Shown here piece by piece: positions 23,147 to 34,780 of a stretch of 64,000 nt of DNA (within the stretch, counting starts at the first letter, position 1; the number at the start of each line of letters is the position of its first letter). The notes under the pieces were generated by a model. That model made no database searches. It saw only the letters and a program-made list of their open reading frames with translations, and was not told the DNA's origin. Made by a program: the position numbers and the translations under genes. The stretch spans positions 1 through 64,000 of the forward strand of contig MU864011.1 in the NCBI GenBank assembly GCA_033296885.1, in the 5' to 3' direction. This DNA comes from Triangularia verruculosa (lineage: Eukaryota; Ascomycota; Sordariomycetes; Sordariales; Podosporaceae).

Positions 23147-25369
23147 CTACTCATCCGGCCACTGAGCAAGCCATTTCTGCCACAGGTCTTTGAAGACCAG
23201 GTAGCCAACCTTGTCCAAATTGTAAACCTTTTCAGAGGCAGGTCTCCTGAACACCAGCCCCGAAACGTTCACCTCGTCCAGCCACTGGTTGATGTAGTGG
23301 ACGAGGGCTTCCACGTCGAATGTGTAGACAGAAAAGGCGTCTCGCACCGTCCTTGTCAGGACTGCCCGGTCCGTGTGACCAGAGGACGCCTTCTGCCAGG
23401 AATATTCGAAGATCCCGAGTGACACAATGTCAATCGGGATGTCTTCAGCAGGGGCGGCGCCGGACATGGGGTCGTCCCCATGTGGCCAGGCCGAAAGGTT
23501 TCTGCCATCAAAACACGTCAACATCGGGGACTCCTCTGTGACATGATTGTAGATTCCGTTGCGGATCTCCAATATCTTCCGCAGAGCGATCATGAACCGT
23601 TGGCCCAGGAAACTCCAGGCATCTTCGACGCTGAAGGCGCAGCCATTCACAAGCTCTTCTGGAACCACTCTCTTGGCGGATGGGAAGCCAAGCCGGGTCG
23701 GAAATCTCTCCTCGTCGGTCGTGAGGACAAAGTCCATAAGCCACTCTGTGATGAGCAAAGTGCGAGTTGTCAACTCTCGCGGCTCCACAGGAAGCTTACC
23801 GGTCTTGATCTGCTCGTGGGACGCGATACGAGGGTGGACTGCGCCTCGGAGGATGGGATCGTGGTCCCCAGCAGCGGCAATCCTTCGACCAAAGGTCAGG
23901 CTCCACGGGAAACAGCGGGTTCGGATGTCCTCTTGCTGCCACGTCGGGGTCAAAGTCAAGACGTCGATCTCTTCAGCAGACTGGCCGAGTATCTCAAGTG
24001 CATCAGGCACAAAATCCCACGGACTGAGCCAACCCGAATAGAACGGCGGCTTGTTGATGCACTGTTTATACAACTTGGTGTACAGAGTACGCACCCCTTC
24101 CGCCCCTTGTGCCAGCAGACCTTTCATCTTCGGACAGTACTCGAGATAATGCTCCGTACTGTAACACAGTGGACACAGGACGCATCGATACCCCGTGTCT
24201 GGATCCGGGGCGGCGCAGGAGCGTGATGGGTGCTTGAAGGATTGACAGCCGACACAAGGCTCGTACAGCTTTTTCTCCTTCAGGGCATTGTCGTAATGCT
24301 TGACCATCACATCTTTCTGGACGACCTCGGCCCTGATCTGCAACCTCGAGTTGGGTCCGGCAGCATCGACCGCGAGCATGAGGGTGGTGCACATGTCTTG
24401 CAAGGCCTGCGGGGTAGGCTCCATGCTAATGTTGAGGATGTTCTTTGCGTCCTTTGGACGCGAAACCCAGTTGAGATCATGAAATCTAGACTGGAGAACA
24501 TGGACACCTTCTTTGTCGTCCTCAATGTCCTCCCAGTCGTCGCTCTCCTTTGCCTTTCGAAGTGGGCCCCTTTTACTCTTGCTGGCCCTGTTTTTCTTCT
24601 TCTTATCCGTGGCGTCCTTGATGGAGACAGTGCTAGGGTCACCCTTCGGACGGGCCAGAACGAGAGCCGTGCTGTTCTGGGCCTGTGTGGGATCGGCGGG
24701 GGGAGGGGGAGGCTTGAGCTTGTAGTTAGCCACCAGGTCAGAGTTATAGTCGTGAAGACGATAGCGACCAGGTTCAGCCAGGAAGGCCGCGACAGCTTCA
24801 GCCTTGGCAGGATCATCAGCCAGGGCAGCCTTGTGTCTGACGGCGGGTCTCTCGGCAATCTGAGGCTTGGAGACACCGTCACTGATATTGGACCGCTTGG
24901 CAGAGGTGCCAAGAACCTCAGCATCTTCCCGCCCCCTCTTGAGAGGGGCCAACCGACGTTCGCCCGTGATGGCCGCGTCTTGGGACTGTGGCGGATGATG
25001 CTGGCGCCCAGTTTCTAGCCGCAAAGCTTCAAGTCTGGAACCAACGGCTTGTGGATCGACAACAGCCCCAGAAGGTAAATTAGGGGCTGTGCCTTGGGCT
25101 AGGCTTGACGAACCCGATCCCTGTTGGGACTGAGTTGTCGCACCCGATGTCTGCGCCAACCCGCTGGCTTGGGCCGCAGGTTGACCGACATACTCAACTT
25201 CCATGGAGTTGGAGGCAGGAGGCGCCAGTACAGCTGCTTCCTCCTCAACTTCTGTGACCTCATCTTCTGAGGGAGGGTAGTTGTCTCTACCCAAGATGTT
25301 CGCAAGAGTTTGCGGGGGCACGGGATTGTTGCCAGCGCTGGTTGCGCCGACGTCTCGTGAAGTCGCCAT
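23147..25369 (-). CDS. Tandem CCHC zinc-knuckle protein (subtelomeric family, intact copy), 740 aa
   Basis: Start chosen at 25369 (MATSRDVGATSAG), because the 16 codons upstream look untranslated. Residues 1-320 are low-complexity, rich in Pro/Ala/Glu with a Lys/Arg-rich stretch (KKKKNRASKSKRG), probably disordered and nucleic-acid binding. Two classic CX2CX4HX4C zinc knuckles follow at about 390-435: CVGCQSFKHPSRSC and CPLCYSTEHYLEYC, 19 residues apart. The remaining 300 residues are Trp-rich and globular. Such knuckles bind single-stranded RNA or DNA. The family is unknown to me. A paralogue at 47021-49402 keeps both knuckles, with the same spacing to a WDFVPD motif, and is similar to the end of the protein. 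Gag-derived and Air1-like origins are possible but unproven. Confidence 0.85.
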   Translation of the reverse strand: MATSRDVGATSAGNNPVPPQTLANILGRDNYPPSEDEVTEVEEEAAVLAPPASNSMEVEYVGQPAAQASGLAQTSGATTQSQQGSGSSSLAQGTAPNLPSGAVVDPQAVGSRLEALRLETGRQHHPPQSQDAAITGERRLAPLKRGREDAEVLGTSAKRSNISDGVSKPQIAERPAVRHKAALADDPAKAEAVAAFLAEPGRYRLHDYNSDLVANYKLKPPPPPADPTQAQNSTALVLARPKGDPSTVSIKDATDKKKKNRASKSKRGPLRKAKESDDWEDIEDDKEGVHVLQSRFHDLNWVSRPKDAKNILNISMEPTPQALQDMCTTLMLAVDAAGPNSRLQIRAEVVQKDVMVKHYDNALKEKKLYEPCVGCQSFKHPSRSCAAPDPDTGYRCVLCPLCYSTEHYLEYCPKMKGLLAQGAEGVRTLYTKLYKQCINKPPFYSGWLSPWDFVPDALEILGQSAEEIDVLTLTPTWQQEDIRTRCFPWSLTFGRRIAAAGDHDPILRGAVHPRIASHEQIKTGKLPVEPRELTTRTLLITEWLMDFVLTTDEERFPTRLGFPSAKRVVPEELVNGCAFSVEDAWSFLGQRFMIALRKILEIRNGIYNHVTEESPMLTCFDGRNLSAWPHGDDPMSGAAPAEDIPIDIVSLGIFEYSWQKASSGHTDRAVLTRTVRDAFSVYTFDVEALVHYINQWLDEVNVSGLVFRRPASEKVYNLDKVGYLVFKDLWQKWLAQWPDE

Positions 25370-26233
25370 TGGTGAAAGAAATAAAAATCTGTAATCCAGA
25401 ATTAGCATGCATGTCAACGAGAAAATAAATATAGTAAGGCGTAAAGCCAGTTAAGGGCGCGGTTGCATACCTTTCTGAATGGCGATGTGTGTGAGGAAAA
25501 GAGAAAGGAGAAAAGAGTGAGAGAAGGCTGCGGCAGCAACGATAATACCATTTCTGCTGGTGGGGGTGGGGCTGCAAAATCTGACCAATGAGCTTGCGTT
25601 CTTTTGTGCGTGTGTGTGTGTGCGGACGGGCAATAGGTGAACACGCTGTGGACAAAATACGGTACGGTATGCCAGGATCACACCTTTAACATAGTAGAAA
25701 AGGCTTATTAACTATCGTCTTTAGGCTTATTACTATCTTTTAACACGGTAAAAGTATCTTTTAATGTGTTCTTAATATCTTCCAAGGCCTAGCTATTAAC
25801 TTTCTTTTGAGGCCAATTAACTAGGTAGGTATCTTTCAATACTGTATTCCCTATTTGCAGTCAAAGAAGCTGGTCAATTGCGATGGTTGTTGATTTGTGT
25901 GTTTGCAAAGAGGGAAATGAATCGCTTTTTCCTCTGATAGTGGGGAGCTACGCACTTTCAGCCAATACACTTGCGCCTGCTCTCAATGATACTTTCCACA
26001 ACACAGGGGGCACGTCGCGGAAAAGCAACAAGAGGTTTCAAATGGGGGCGTTGAATAACTCAGGTAGGTATGACACAATTATAAAGACATTTCACTTTAC
26101 ACAGAGAAGAAGAGCACAAAACTTAATCCATTGTGAATTAAAAAAAAAAAAAAGCTAAACTACCTTACTTATGCAGAGTACGGAGTGACCGCCTCATGCA
26201 TCGTTGCCCTGATCGGGGTCATTGGACCCGTCA
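25370..26233. other. Intergenic, includes an AT-rich patch
   Basis: 25690-25860 is AT-rich with several ATCTTTTAA-like strings, suggesting a small RIP-affected relic. 26090-26160 is the 3' flank of the next gene and resembles the 3' flank of its paralogue (38290-38325): CATTGTGAATTAAAAAA here, CATTGTGAAATAAAAAAA there. No gene seen. Confidence 0.5.
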
Positions 26234-27686
26234 CTAGGTAGATGTACCGGCACCAGAGTTGTGGGGGCAGGACTCAACACCATTCCCGCAGGGAGTGCCG
26301 AGCGCAATGGAGCGGCACGTATTCGTGGTATCTGAGTCCAAGACGAGCGCGGCACGACATTGCCCCGAGGGCTGACGGGTTGTGGGCAGCACCGGACGGG
26401 TCTTCTTGGGCACTGGCTGGGATTCCTGTGCAGAAGCACCGAGCCCACGTTTTGTGCCGTGTTGCTGGTTACCCGTGGACTGACCCCCTGGAACGACCGG
26501 CGTCGACAGAGAAAGGTTCATGGGAACCACCGGAGGGATTTGCGGAACAAAGGGAGGGCTCTCTGACGGTGGAAGAGGCGGCTGGATCTCTTGAGGATGA
26601 GCGTTGCTCCGGAGCGGCCGACTCGACGTTCCTTTGAAGGCAACTTCCAAAAGAGCGAGGGCATCAGCCGCGGCGTCAGTTGTGGACTGCAAATCGAGCC
26701 CCAATGATGAAGTCTCGCATTTTCTGTCGTAGGTGGTCTTTGATACCCGAACGTAAATGTAGAGATACTCCCCCGGACTGTCCACGTCCCAGTTGTTTGT
26801 CATGGGATACTTGAACTTGTTTATCTCGCAGTATGGGTACCAGGCTTCCCCTGACGGTTGAAACAGGCGAAGCAGGTCCCCTTCCGAGTCGTTCTGGCGA
26901 AGTCGGACGACGCCAATGCAGCGGTAGAACCGAGGTCTCGAGCCGCCCAGAAGTTGAAGCTGATAGAGGTCGTCGTGGTACTTGAAGTGGCCGGCCTTGA
27001 TTGTGACTTGGACTTTCAAAAAGGCGGGACCGTGGAAGCGACGGTAGATCTCGTGATCCGTAATGTCGTTGGCAAGGTGACCCTGGTACTCATCGAAAAG
27101 GTGAGCACTCAGCGACTTGTTGGACCCGTCGTCAAACGACAAAAGACCATCTTCGGCAGGAAGCAAGGGGAGGCCGCCAGATGGCATGCCAAACTCCCAG
27201 CCTGAATCCCTGTTGGGCCGATACTGAATCGGCTCTTCAAACACGGCCGTGACGGTGTGTTTTTGACTCCACAAGATGCTGCGTATGGCAGGATCTTGCA
27301 TCAACCTCGAGAAGGACGGGTCGGAATTGACCTCGCAAATCGTGCATGACACTGATGAGCGCGTCCTTGTCGACGGCGTTCTTGCTGATAGGCTGAAAGG
27401 CCAACACAGCAGAAAAGACCGGGTTTTGGGCTGTGTGAAGCCGGTTGACAAAGTCCTCGCGGCTCACATTGCTCAGGAACGATATCATGTGTCGAACCAC
27501 AGCCACAAACGTGATCAGACCAGAAGCAGCAGGCTGGCTCTGGCGAGCGTAGACCATGCTATCTGGGTGAAATGCCCAAAAGGCAAAAGCCTGGCGGCTG
27601 CCGACATCGGCGAGCTCGCTCGACTTTGGCCCAGGGGGCGCGTTCTGACGCGAATCAGAGGGCACTTGGCCACGCGAATCGGCCAT
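26234..27686 (-). pseudogene. F400 family protein, copy 1, with one frameshift
   Basis: Paralogue of the intact gene at 38465-39568. The start is MADSRGQVPS at 27686. The first frame reads to about DKDALISVMHDLRG; the match then continues in another frame at NSDPSFSRLMQDPAIRS (about 27335). No intron of plausible length fits, so a 1-nt type frameshift is the simplest reading. Shared blocks with copy 2 include FAFWAFHPDS / FVFWAFHKGS, TAVFEEPI / TAVFESPV, LPAEDGLLSF / LPAEDGMLSW, FRPTGEAWYPY / FQPSGEAWYPY and WDVDSPGEYLYIYVRVS / WDVDGEGKYMYVYLRVS. It has a Pro-rich C-terminal tail of about 130 residues not found in copy 2. Function unknown. If the frameshift is a sequencing error the gene is intact. 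Confidence 0.75.
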
Positions 27687-27699
27687 TGTGAAAATCGAC

Positions 27700-29330
27700 A
27701 AGTACGTTGAACGACTTGACGATTGAAGTTGAATTAATTGAAGATTCAGGGCAAAAGAGATTGGGTTGTACCCGATGAATTTTGGTGGTGGAAAAGTTGT
27801 GGATGAATGAATTTGGCCGAGGGAAAATTTTCAAAGATAATCAGGGCTGGCAAGGTCCCAAATAACTGCAAAGACAGGAGCAAACAGTGCGCTGGTCGCA
27901 GTGGTTCCTGAATTCAAAGGAAGGCGCAAACACCGAAAGTGGGTCCAATTTGCACATTCATTAGCCAATCCATCTTGTGCTGGGCGCAAGGCGCATGGGA
28001 CTCGACAGGGGTTCTCATGGGATTACTTTGAGGTTCTGAATATCTTCACGCTTATGGTCTCAGTCTTGTGTTTACACTGATGTTTAAACGGAAACTATTG
28101 GTCAGGAATGGCCTCTTGGCAGACGGCTAGTACTAATTTAGCGGATTGACTCGGGCTGCATGTCAGACATCGTTGCTTGTAATCATCTTGACAAACCACC
28201 AAGCGTGGGAATACCGTTGATGTCGAGAGTCCCTTCTTCCTTAAATACCTCTATATAAAACCGTGGGGAGATGAACAACCTAAATCAAGGGTCTGATGGG
28301 AATGTCGGTGCTTGAGCTTTCTACAGAAGGTCTGGATTCAGAGACCAGACGCCATCAATCTCCTTGGAAACAGATGCAAAATGCAGAGATTCCTCGCCAC
28401 TAGCCTGAGGTACCTAACTACCAACCTACCATAATCTCCCTGAAGCCGTGAAACAGCCAGAGTATCCCACAAACCTATGGATGCCCGGCCAATGATTCTA
28501 GCTTGTTCCCAGCCCATGAAATGCCACCTCCCAACTCCTTCCGCTCATATTGGTCTTTCTCCCGGCCGGAAAGGGAACAGACTGCCCAAGAATTGCCGCT
28601 GATCATCTCGTCTCTGAGACGCCCGGGCATCCTGTTGTTATATTTCCCTCTCTTCCAATGGCCCCAGTTCTCGCATTCTTAATTCTCTTCTCTGTGCCGA
28701 ACACCTTCCCACTGACACCAGTTTCTCGTACCTAGGTAGGTAGGTATTCTTGGTCTTCTTCTCTGTGTCTTTGTCCCACATCAATTTTACGTATTTCCAG
28801 CCTTTTTCTGTCGGGCTGCCAGACTCTGTGTTGATAGCGTATTCCTCTTGCCATATTCGTACTCCTTAGTCTTCTCATGCTCTTGTTCTTGATCCCTGGT
28901 TTGTTTATCAACCTGCATCCCCCCGTCGCATCCACACCAATTTGTCCTCCTTCACGGCCTTGTCTGCGTAACCAGATTGGGAAGCTCTCTTCTAACAAAA
29001 TGGATGACATTGACGGCACCAGACGCTCTGGCCTCCAACGGTCTTATATGATTCATTGATATAATGGCAGTAGGTGGCATGGAATGCAAAGATCTTCGCT
29101 ATGCCACATAGCCAACAAGAGAGGTGACACTCACAAAGACTTGATATGATATTGCATACAAACAGCGTGCCCTTCCACGGCCCACCAGACGAATGTGCGA
29201 TGTATTCCAAATATCCCCAATATAGTTGTCATATTCCGACTCGAGATATCCCCCAAAAGACTTCTGCCTCCACAACACAGTTATCGGGATATAGGTATCT
29301 GGTATTCGGAACGCGGTCGAGTCTCGCCAG
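27700..29330. other. Intergenic region, no convincing gene
   Basis: The string GTCAGGAATGGCCTCTTGGC at about 28101 also occurs (one mismatch) at about 39870, upstream of the other F400 gene, so part of this 5' flank belongs to the same duplication. The rest (28150-29330) has short overlapping frames on both strands and nothing recognisable. Confidence 0.55.
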
Positions 29331-29336
29331 AGCTTG

Positions 29337-29680
29337 GGGTCATCGAGGGGGGTCATCGAGGGGGGTCATCGAGGGGGGTCATCGAGGGGGGTCATCGAGG
29401 GGGGTCATCGAGGGGGGTCATCGAGAGGTTGTCGAGAGAGGTTGTCGAGAGAGGTTGTCGAGAGAGGTTGTCGAGAGAGGCCGTCGATAGGGGTTGTCGA
29501 TGGGGTCATCGACGGAGGGTATCGACGGAAGGTATGGACGGAAGGTATCGAGGGGGGTCATCGAGGGATTGGTGATCGAGGGGTCATCGAGGGGGGTCAT
29601 CGAGAGAGGTTGTCGAGAGAGATCGTCAGTGGAGGTGGTCGAGGAAGAGCGTCGGTAGAGAGTGTCGGCAGAGATCAAAA
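29337..29680. repeat. G-rich 13-bp minisatellite, about 26 units
   Basis: Starts with six near-perfect CATCGAGGGGGGT units (29341-29418), then about five TCGAGAGAGGTTG units, then more diverged 13-bp units to about 29680. Because 13 is not a multiple of 3, all three plus frames stay open and read Gly/Arg/Ser-rich peptides. These are artefacts of the repeat, not genes. Strand asymmetry (G on plus) makes G-quadruplex formation plausible. Confidence 0.9.
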
Positions 29681-29689
29681 TACCTTAGG

Positions 29690-30840
29690 GACCGTCGGTT
29701 GAAGGCGTGGATGGAGGCTGTGGAAAGCGGCGGTAGATGATGGAGGGCAGTTGATGGATAGCAGAAAACAGGGATTCGTGAGAGAGAGGGCCTGTCAAGG
29801 TCACTCAATGTAACCAGTCTGCAATCATCAGCTGGTGGCAGAAAGGGCAGAGAGTGGGCTGCGGTCTTGATTGGTCAAAATGGGGCGTCAATGTGACCAG
29901 GGTGAAAAAGAGCAGTCAACTCCAGGATTCTGGCATCGAAAGTGAGACTCCTGTTGGAAGGCCTCGGGAGAGCATTCACCACAACCCTTGTGACGAGCCC
30001 CGGCGAGAGACCCCTCCACTGAATCACTGTGCCCTCTGTCAACAACCCCTCCATCAACACCCCGCCGTCAAGAGCACCACCGTCAAGATTGAGCACCCCA
30101 GTAAAGATCGAGCCCTCCCAGTGAGACCCCCGTCACTTGACAATCTCCAGTCTCCAGCCGCCGTCAAACAAGCCCGCAGCGTGACCCTGGGGGACCCCTT
30201 TGTGAAATTACCAGGTTTGTGCTCATTGCGTTCACTCCCTTACGGTGCATTCGCTGAAAACAAACAAAGCACCCGTTACAGTACATTCTCTGAGAACAAA
30301 CAAAGCCGTCGGTATCCCCCTCAGTTGTGATATGTCAATCATCCAAACTCGATGCTTTACCAGCATTCCACCCGTTACTGTTCTCCGTACAGAGTACCTA
30401 GGTAAATTGCCTGTCCATGATCATCATTGTTGAAGTTCCTCGCTAATAGTGAGCAAACAGGAGCTACGGACTTAACGATCTGATCCATACCTCTCGAAAG
30501 ACCTTTTCTTCCATTGCCCCGGTGACTGAGCACCACAAACAAGCACATCATGGACAGAAAAGCGGGTGTGGATTCTCTTTGCTGCTTCCCATCGCAGCAA
30601 GCCCTGATTCCGCGGTGGAATAGAACAGCATACCAGCACAACAGGATTCCTTCTTTGGCACCATTATGGCAGATCGACACAACAATGCAGAGTTCAGATG
30701 GCATTCTACAGTCAAAGAAGGCCGACTGGACGGTCTGTATGGGCAAGAAGCCCTGGGCCTGGAACAGATGGTGTGATTCTTTGTAGGTACCGTTACTGGG
30801 AAGCTGGTGTCCAAATGCTACTCCCACGACGCACACTTTT
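29690..30840. other. Intergenic; open frame 29854-30330 (+) of doubtful status
   Basis: A 158-codon plus frame (MGCGLDWSKWG...) exists, but codon use and composition do not persuade me. It contains two similar 26-bp stretches around 30247-30306 (GAAAACAAACAAAGC / GAGAACAAACAAAGC). No homology recognised. Confidence 0.35.
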
Positions 30841-30841
30841 T

Positions 30842-30893
30842 TTCCATATCACAGCTAACCCGAAGCCCTAACCGCTAACCCGAATCCCTAACC
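30842..30893 (+). repeat. Telomere-like repeat, left member of an inverted pair
   Basis: TTTCCATATCACAG followed by GCTAACCCGAAGCCCTAACC and GCTAACCCGAATCCCTAACC (after one C/G boundary). The reverse complement of this whole arrangement occurs at 36957-37012. Each 20-bp unit contains CCCTAA, so it looks like degenerate telomeric DNA. Confidence 0.8.
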
Positions 30894-30899
30894 GGCGGG

Positions 30900-32880
30900 G
30901 ACAAGTTCAAGTCTGGGACCTTAGTGAGCCCATCATGTTCTAATGAATGGCGCTTGTCAAGTCTTCAGTGTTTGATAGGTACCTATGTGATTTCGTAGAG
31001 GCGTGCTAAAGTCGAATGGATTGGAATTCTTTTACTATTGAAATATCAGGTAAAACCAAGTGAAGAATCAGAACAGAGCTCCTCAGGCCAGAAGGCTTAA
31101 AGTCATAGCACCGCGCTGACGTTAAACGCTCCTCCTTCCAGGAGATCAGACGCTCTACCCATTCTTATCTGGCTCACGGTGACGATCAAGATACTGAAGC
31201 CCACCAAGGTCGCCTAGCCTCTGTTCAGCAGACTCTGAGCCGTCTTGACACTGACGAAAACACAAGCTGACTCCTTCCGAGCACTATACTATATGCTCCT
31301 GACTTCACTTGCTGTGCGGCACATTGCGTTGCTCACCATCTCTTTACATGGTTTGTTGTGACAAAGTCAGGGGTCTATCAGAACAAAGAGTTTCCTTCAC
31401 ATCTTTTGCACCGAGTCAGCGCTGATTGGTGACACATCTATGCCAAGCGGTCACTCCTAAGTAATATCCGCCCCCCACACATCATGACGCAAGCAAGGAT
31501 GGCACTAACCGCTTTAAGACAAGAGTCAGGGGTATTTTTGTCACATTGTCATACTCGACCACGGTTCTTTCTGTACCAGTATTGAAGTCATAGACCAGCA
31601 CAGGCACATCGGATAAGTCCCATCTCCTATCCGCATTATATAAATCGCCAACTCTCATATACATCTTGAAGATAACCGCGCTTCATCGCCTGAAACACCG
31701 TACTGGTTCAAGTTAAGCCAAGAAACCACCACGAGATGGTTGTATCTCTACACCAGCACCCGCCATCGAGCCCTGCGTGGGCTACCAGCCACGCGGTCCT
31801 CACGAAGGATCCGTGACGAGAGTCCTGAGCCGTTTGTAATAGTATCTGACGATGGTGATGCTCCGGAGCGCTAAATAGTGGGTTAAGTTAATGATGTAAA
31901 TCACCGAGACACAGAACACAACTGGGTTGTGGGTCTTTGGTCTCATCTGCCGTTAGAATACGGAGATTTGATGGCAACAGACCCTCTCAGACCAGAAGTT
32001 CTCCCCGACCTGACAATCCTCTGAGATATGGGCGTCATACATACAGTTATACAAACGCGTAACGAACCTAGAAGTTTCCTAGAATTACACATAGCGATAA
32101 AGAGACGTTGTGGCATCGAGCAGAAGCAGCCATCTTGATGCTGACTGAACAAAAGAAAATATTGCCAAGAGAGTGCGGGCCATAAACATTGACATCATCT
32201 AAGAAAGCTCTGCAAATCCCAGCTACAACACAAGACGAAGGACACCGTGTTCAAGCAACTTATCATCCGTACCCCCTGCCATGGCTTTTTCCCCCATCAA
32301 CTTTCTTTTCACTCTCATGGCTCGTTGACTTGAATCCGTCAGAGGGCAAGATGTAACCAAAATCAAGAGGGGCAACAGAAGTGTTTATTTTGCGTTGTTT
32401 CTTCCAGAACTATCATGCCCAGCAATTATCACATGTACACATCCACTGAAACCCGCACATTTTCAAGTTCATTGGGACGGCTGGGCTGGTTCGTTCCCTT
32501 GCCAATCGAAAGCTTCCCTCACCGTCATGTTGAGTCTGGAACCCACGCAGTTGTATTGATTAAACAAAATAAAAGGTTCAAAAGGAGCGTACAGAACCAT
32601 ATGCCTCCAGAATATCTCATCCACCGGTCAGATCCATGCCCCAAATGCTAAAAGATGTGGTTATGAGGCTTGATTAACTAGCTAAGAGTACTGGACACAG
32701 ATGGGGTGATGGCTGAATATATGCTCAGTGACCTTCTGACACCCCTGAATACCCCTGAGACCCAGCCTGTTCTTCAGCACCAAGCTCCCTGCTCCTTGGC
32801 CTGCATGTAACCCCTTGGATATCACCTCAGTCAACTGCTCCATCGAGCTTTGCCGTGATATTTTGAATCCCTTCCTACTC
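30900..32880. other. Intergenic, no convincing gene
   Basis: A 60-codon minus frame at 31482-31664 (MYMRVGDLYNADRRW) reads protein-like and might be an exon or a gene fragment, but nothing joins to it. Otherwise no signal. Confidence 0.35.
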
Positions 32881-34780
32881 CACACATCAGCCTTCGCAGG
32901 GGTAGTTCCGTCGACAGTGATGGAGCTAGGCGAACCTGAACGGCTGCGCTGGGTACGGTTGCTACGACGCTGTGCTGGCTGCGCCTGCTTGAAGACGAGG
33001 ACCTGGAGTCATTTCCCCGTCTATGATATCACCCATGACAAGCGCGATTAATGGGCATGGTGATGGTGCATACGCCGGTGACGATGGAAAGTCTCTGGAA
33101 TTTGTTATCGATGGAAGGAAGAAAACCTAGCAAAGAGTTCAAGTCAGGCTAGGGATAACCGGGCTCATTACGGGAACCCGGATGTTCTTGCATTGGCTAA
33201 AGTCAAGCTGATCAATCGTTGAACTCAGTTTCGACCCATAACGGGCGGTTGGCTAGGCATAGTGGCGGTCGACATATCAAGCGTGGATACCGCGGTGACG
33301 ATTGAAGTGTCCGGAATCTGCTGTTGATGAATAAAAGAGAACTTGGCGAAAGGTCCAGGACTTCGGATGATAGGGACCATGACGGGGGCTAGTACGGGGG
33401 CTAGTACGGGGGCCATGACAGGGACTCAGTGTTGTACGTCTTGGACTGGCGCCAGTCAACCTGGAAACTAATCAGTCCTTTGAATTCGGTTTCGGTCATC
33501 GCATCCATGACGGGCGGTCGATATATCGATGGTCGGCACCACCTCGGTGACGGTTTGGTGTGTCCGAGATCTGTTGTCGATGAAAAGGATCAACAGTTCG
33601 CAAACAGTTTAGGCGGAGGATGACCCCTGAAAGCCTGGGGGCTCAATTCGATAAGTCAGCTCCAATGTACACGCTGTGCCGTCCGAGCTCCCCTTGCCAG
33701 TTGCATTGTTTTCTCCAGTTCACAATGGAACTCGGCTGTGCTGGGTGCGGTTGCTTGCTGTGCTGGTTGTGCTGCCCGTGCTGGCCGCGCCTGCTAGAGG
33801 GTGATGACTTGGAGCTGGCATAGCTGAAATTGGTTCTGCCCATTGGTACCGTTGAGACTTTCCGTGCTTGCACCGCGCTGATTACCGTACTGTTGGCACG
33901 GCATGGGTCCCTCGACGGTTGAGAGGCTGCAGACAGTTGCCAGCCTTGCACTTGCCAATGGCCGGGTTGATGGGCTTGTGATGGACCGCGAGTTTACTGA
34001 TGGGAATAGCTTTCCGACGTTGTCCCCTCCCTCGCACCATCCAGTTCCCTTCAACTGGGTTGCGCCCCTGTGAAGAAGATTAGATTCAGAAACAGGCAGC
34101 GCTTCCCAGCAACTATCACACCCTTCTTCCTCTCCAGTGATACGAAGGGGGTGCTCAGTAGGTAGGCTCTGAGGTCGAGTGGGTTCATCAGCCACACACA
34201 ACCAGGACAGTTGAGCCATCCAACATTCCAGCAAGTTGAGCTGCCTCCCCTTTGTGCATAAAGAGGCCAAATAGCTCAGAGGGTAATAAACATTTTGAAC
34301 CTGGAAAGGTTCACCGTCGCTCTCGATCAACCGTTGGATAATTCTCTGGATGGCGTAGTTCCAAAGATGAAGGAGGTTGAGACCCATGATTTCGACGGCA
34401 GCGTGTTGTGCTACAGAAGTTGATTATTTGGTTGGAAGAATGGATTCACTGGCAGGACTTGGAGTCGAAGGGTTTCTTCCTGGAGTGTCGGGGATGGATC
34501 GGAGATCTTCGCCGTCGGGAACAGAGGAGGACGGGCCCCATTGACAGAAAACCCTGTTGGAGAGGTTGGGATCGAAAAAGTGGCTTTTGATAATCCTGTC
34601 CTGGGGATAGTTGAAGACCTCAGTTTCTCCTGCTTCTGTTCTTATTCTCTTTGGCTTCTCGTCCCGCTCATTGACGGGTTGGTGTGTCTGGGATTTGTTG
34701 TTGATGCAAAAGAAGGCTTGCAAAGAGTTCAGCCTGGAGATGACCCATGGAAGCCGTGGGATTCAGTCTGATCCTTCGGC
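32880..34780. repeat. Diverged tandem duplications (four related units)
   Basis: A block of roughly 100 bp recurs four times, at about 33065-33180, 33285-33400, 33540-33640 and 34660-34765. Shared pieces in order are CGGTGACG, a GTGTC(T/C)GG-like string, TTGTTGTTGATG (variants), a GCAAA(G/C)AGTT string and GGATGA. A second shared block, CTGCGCTGGGTACGGTTGCT / TGTGCTGGGTGCGGTTGCTT, occurs at about 32945 and 33740. Purpose unknown; divergence is high. Confidence 0.55.
33794..34387 (-). CDS. Possible hypothetical protein, 197 aa
   Basis: A single minus frame starting MGLNLLHLWNYAIQRI. The first 70 residues look like real helical protein (YYPLSYLASLCTKGRQLNLL); the rest is Ser/Gln-rich and overlaps the tandem duplications, where frames open by chance. 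No family recognised and no paralogue in the window. It may be a decayed exon. Confidence 0.3.
   Translation of the reverse strand: MGLNLLHLWNYAIQRIIQRLIESDGEPFQVQNVYYPLSYLASLCTKGRQLNLLECWMAQLSWLCVADEPTRPQSLPTEHPLRITGEEEGCDSCWEALPVSESNLLHRGATQLKGTGWCEGGDNVGKLFPSVNSRSITSPSTRPLASARLATVCSLSTVEGPMPCQQYGNQRGASTESLNGTNGQNQFQLCQLQVITL

Noticed and set aside
29146..29702. Three overlapping Gly/Arg/Ser-rich plus frames
   Set aside because: A 13-bp minisatellite keeps all frames open; they are not genes.
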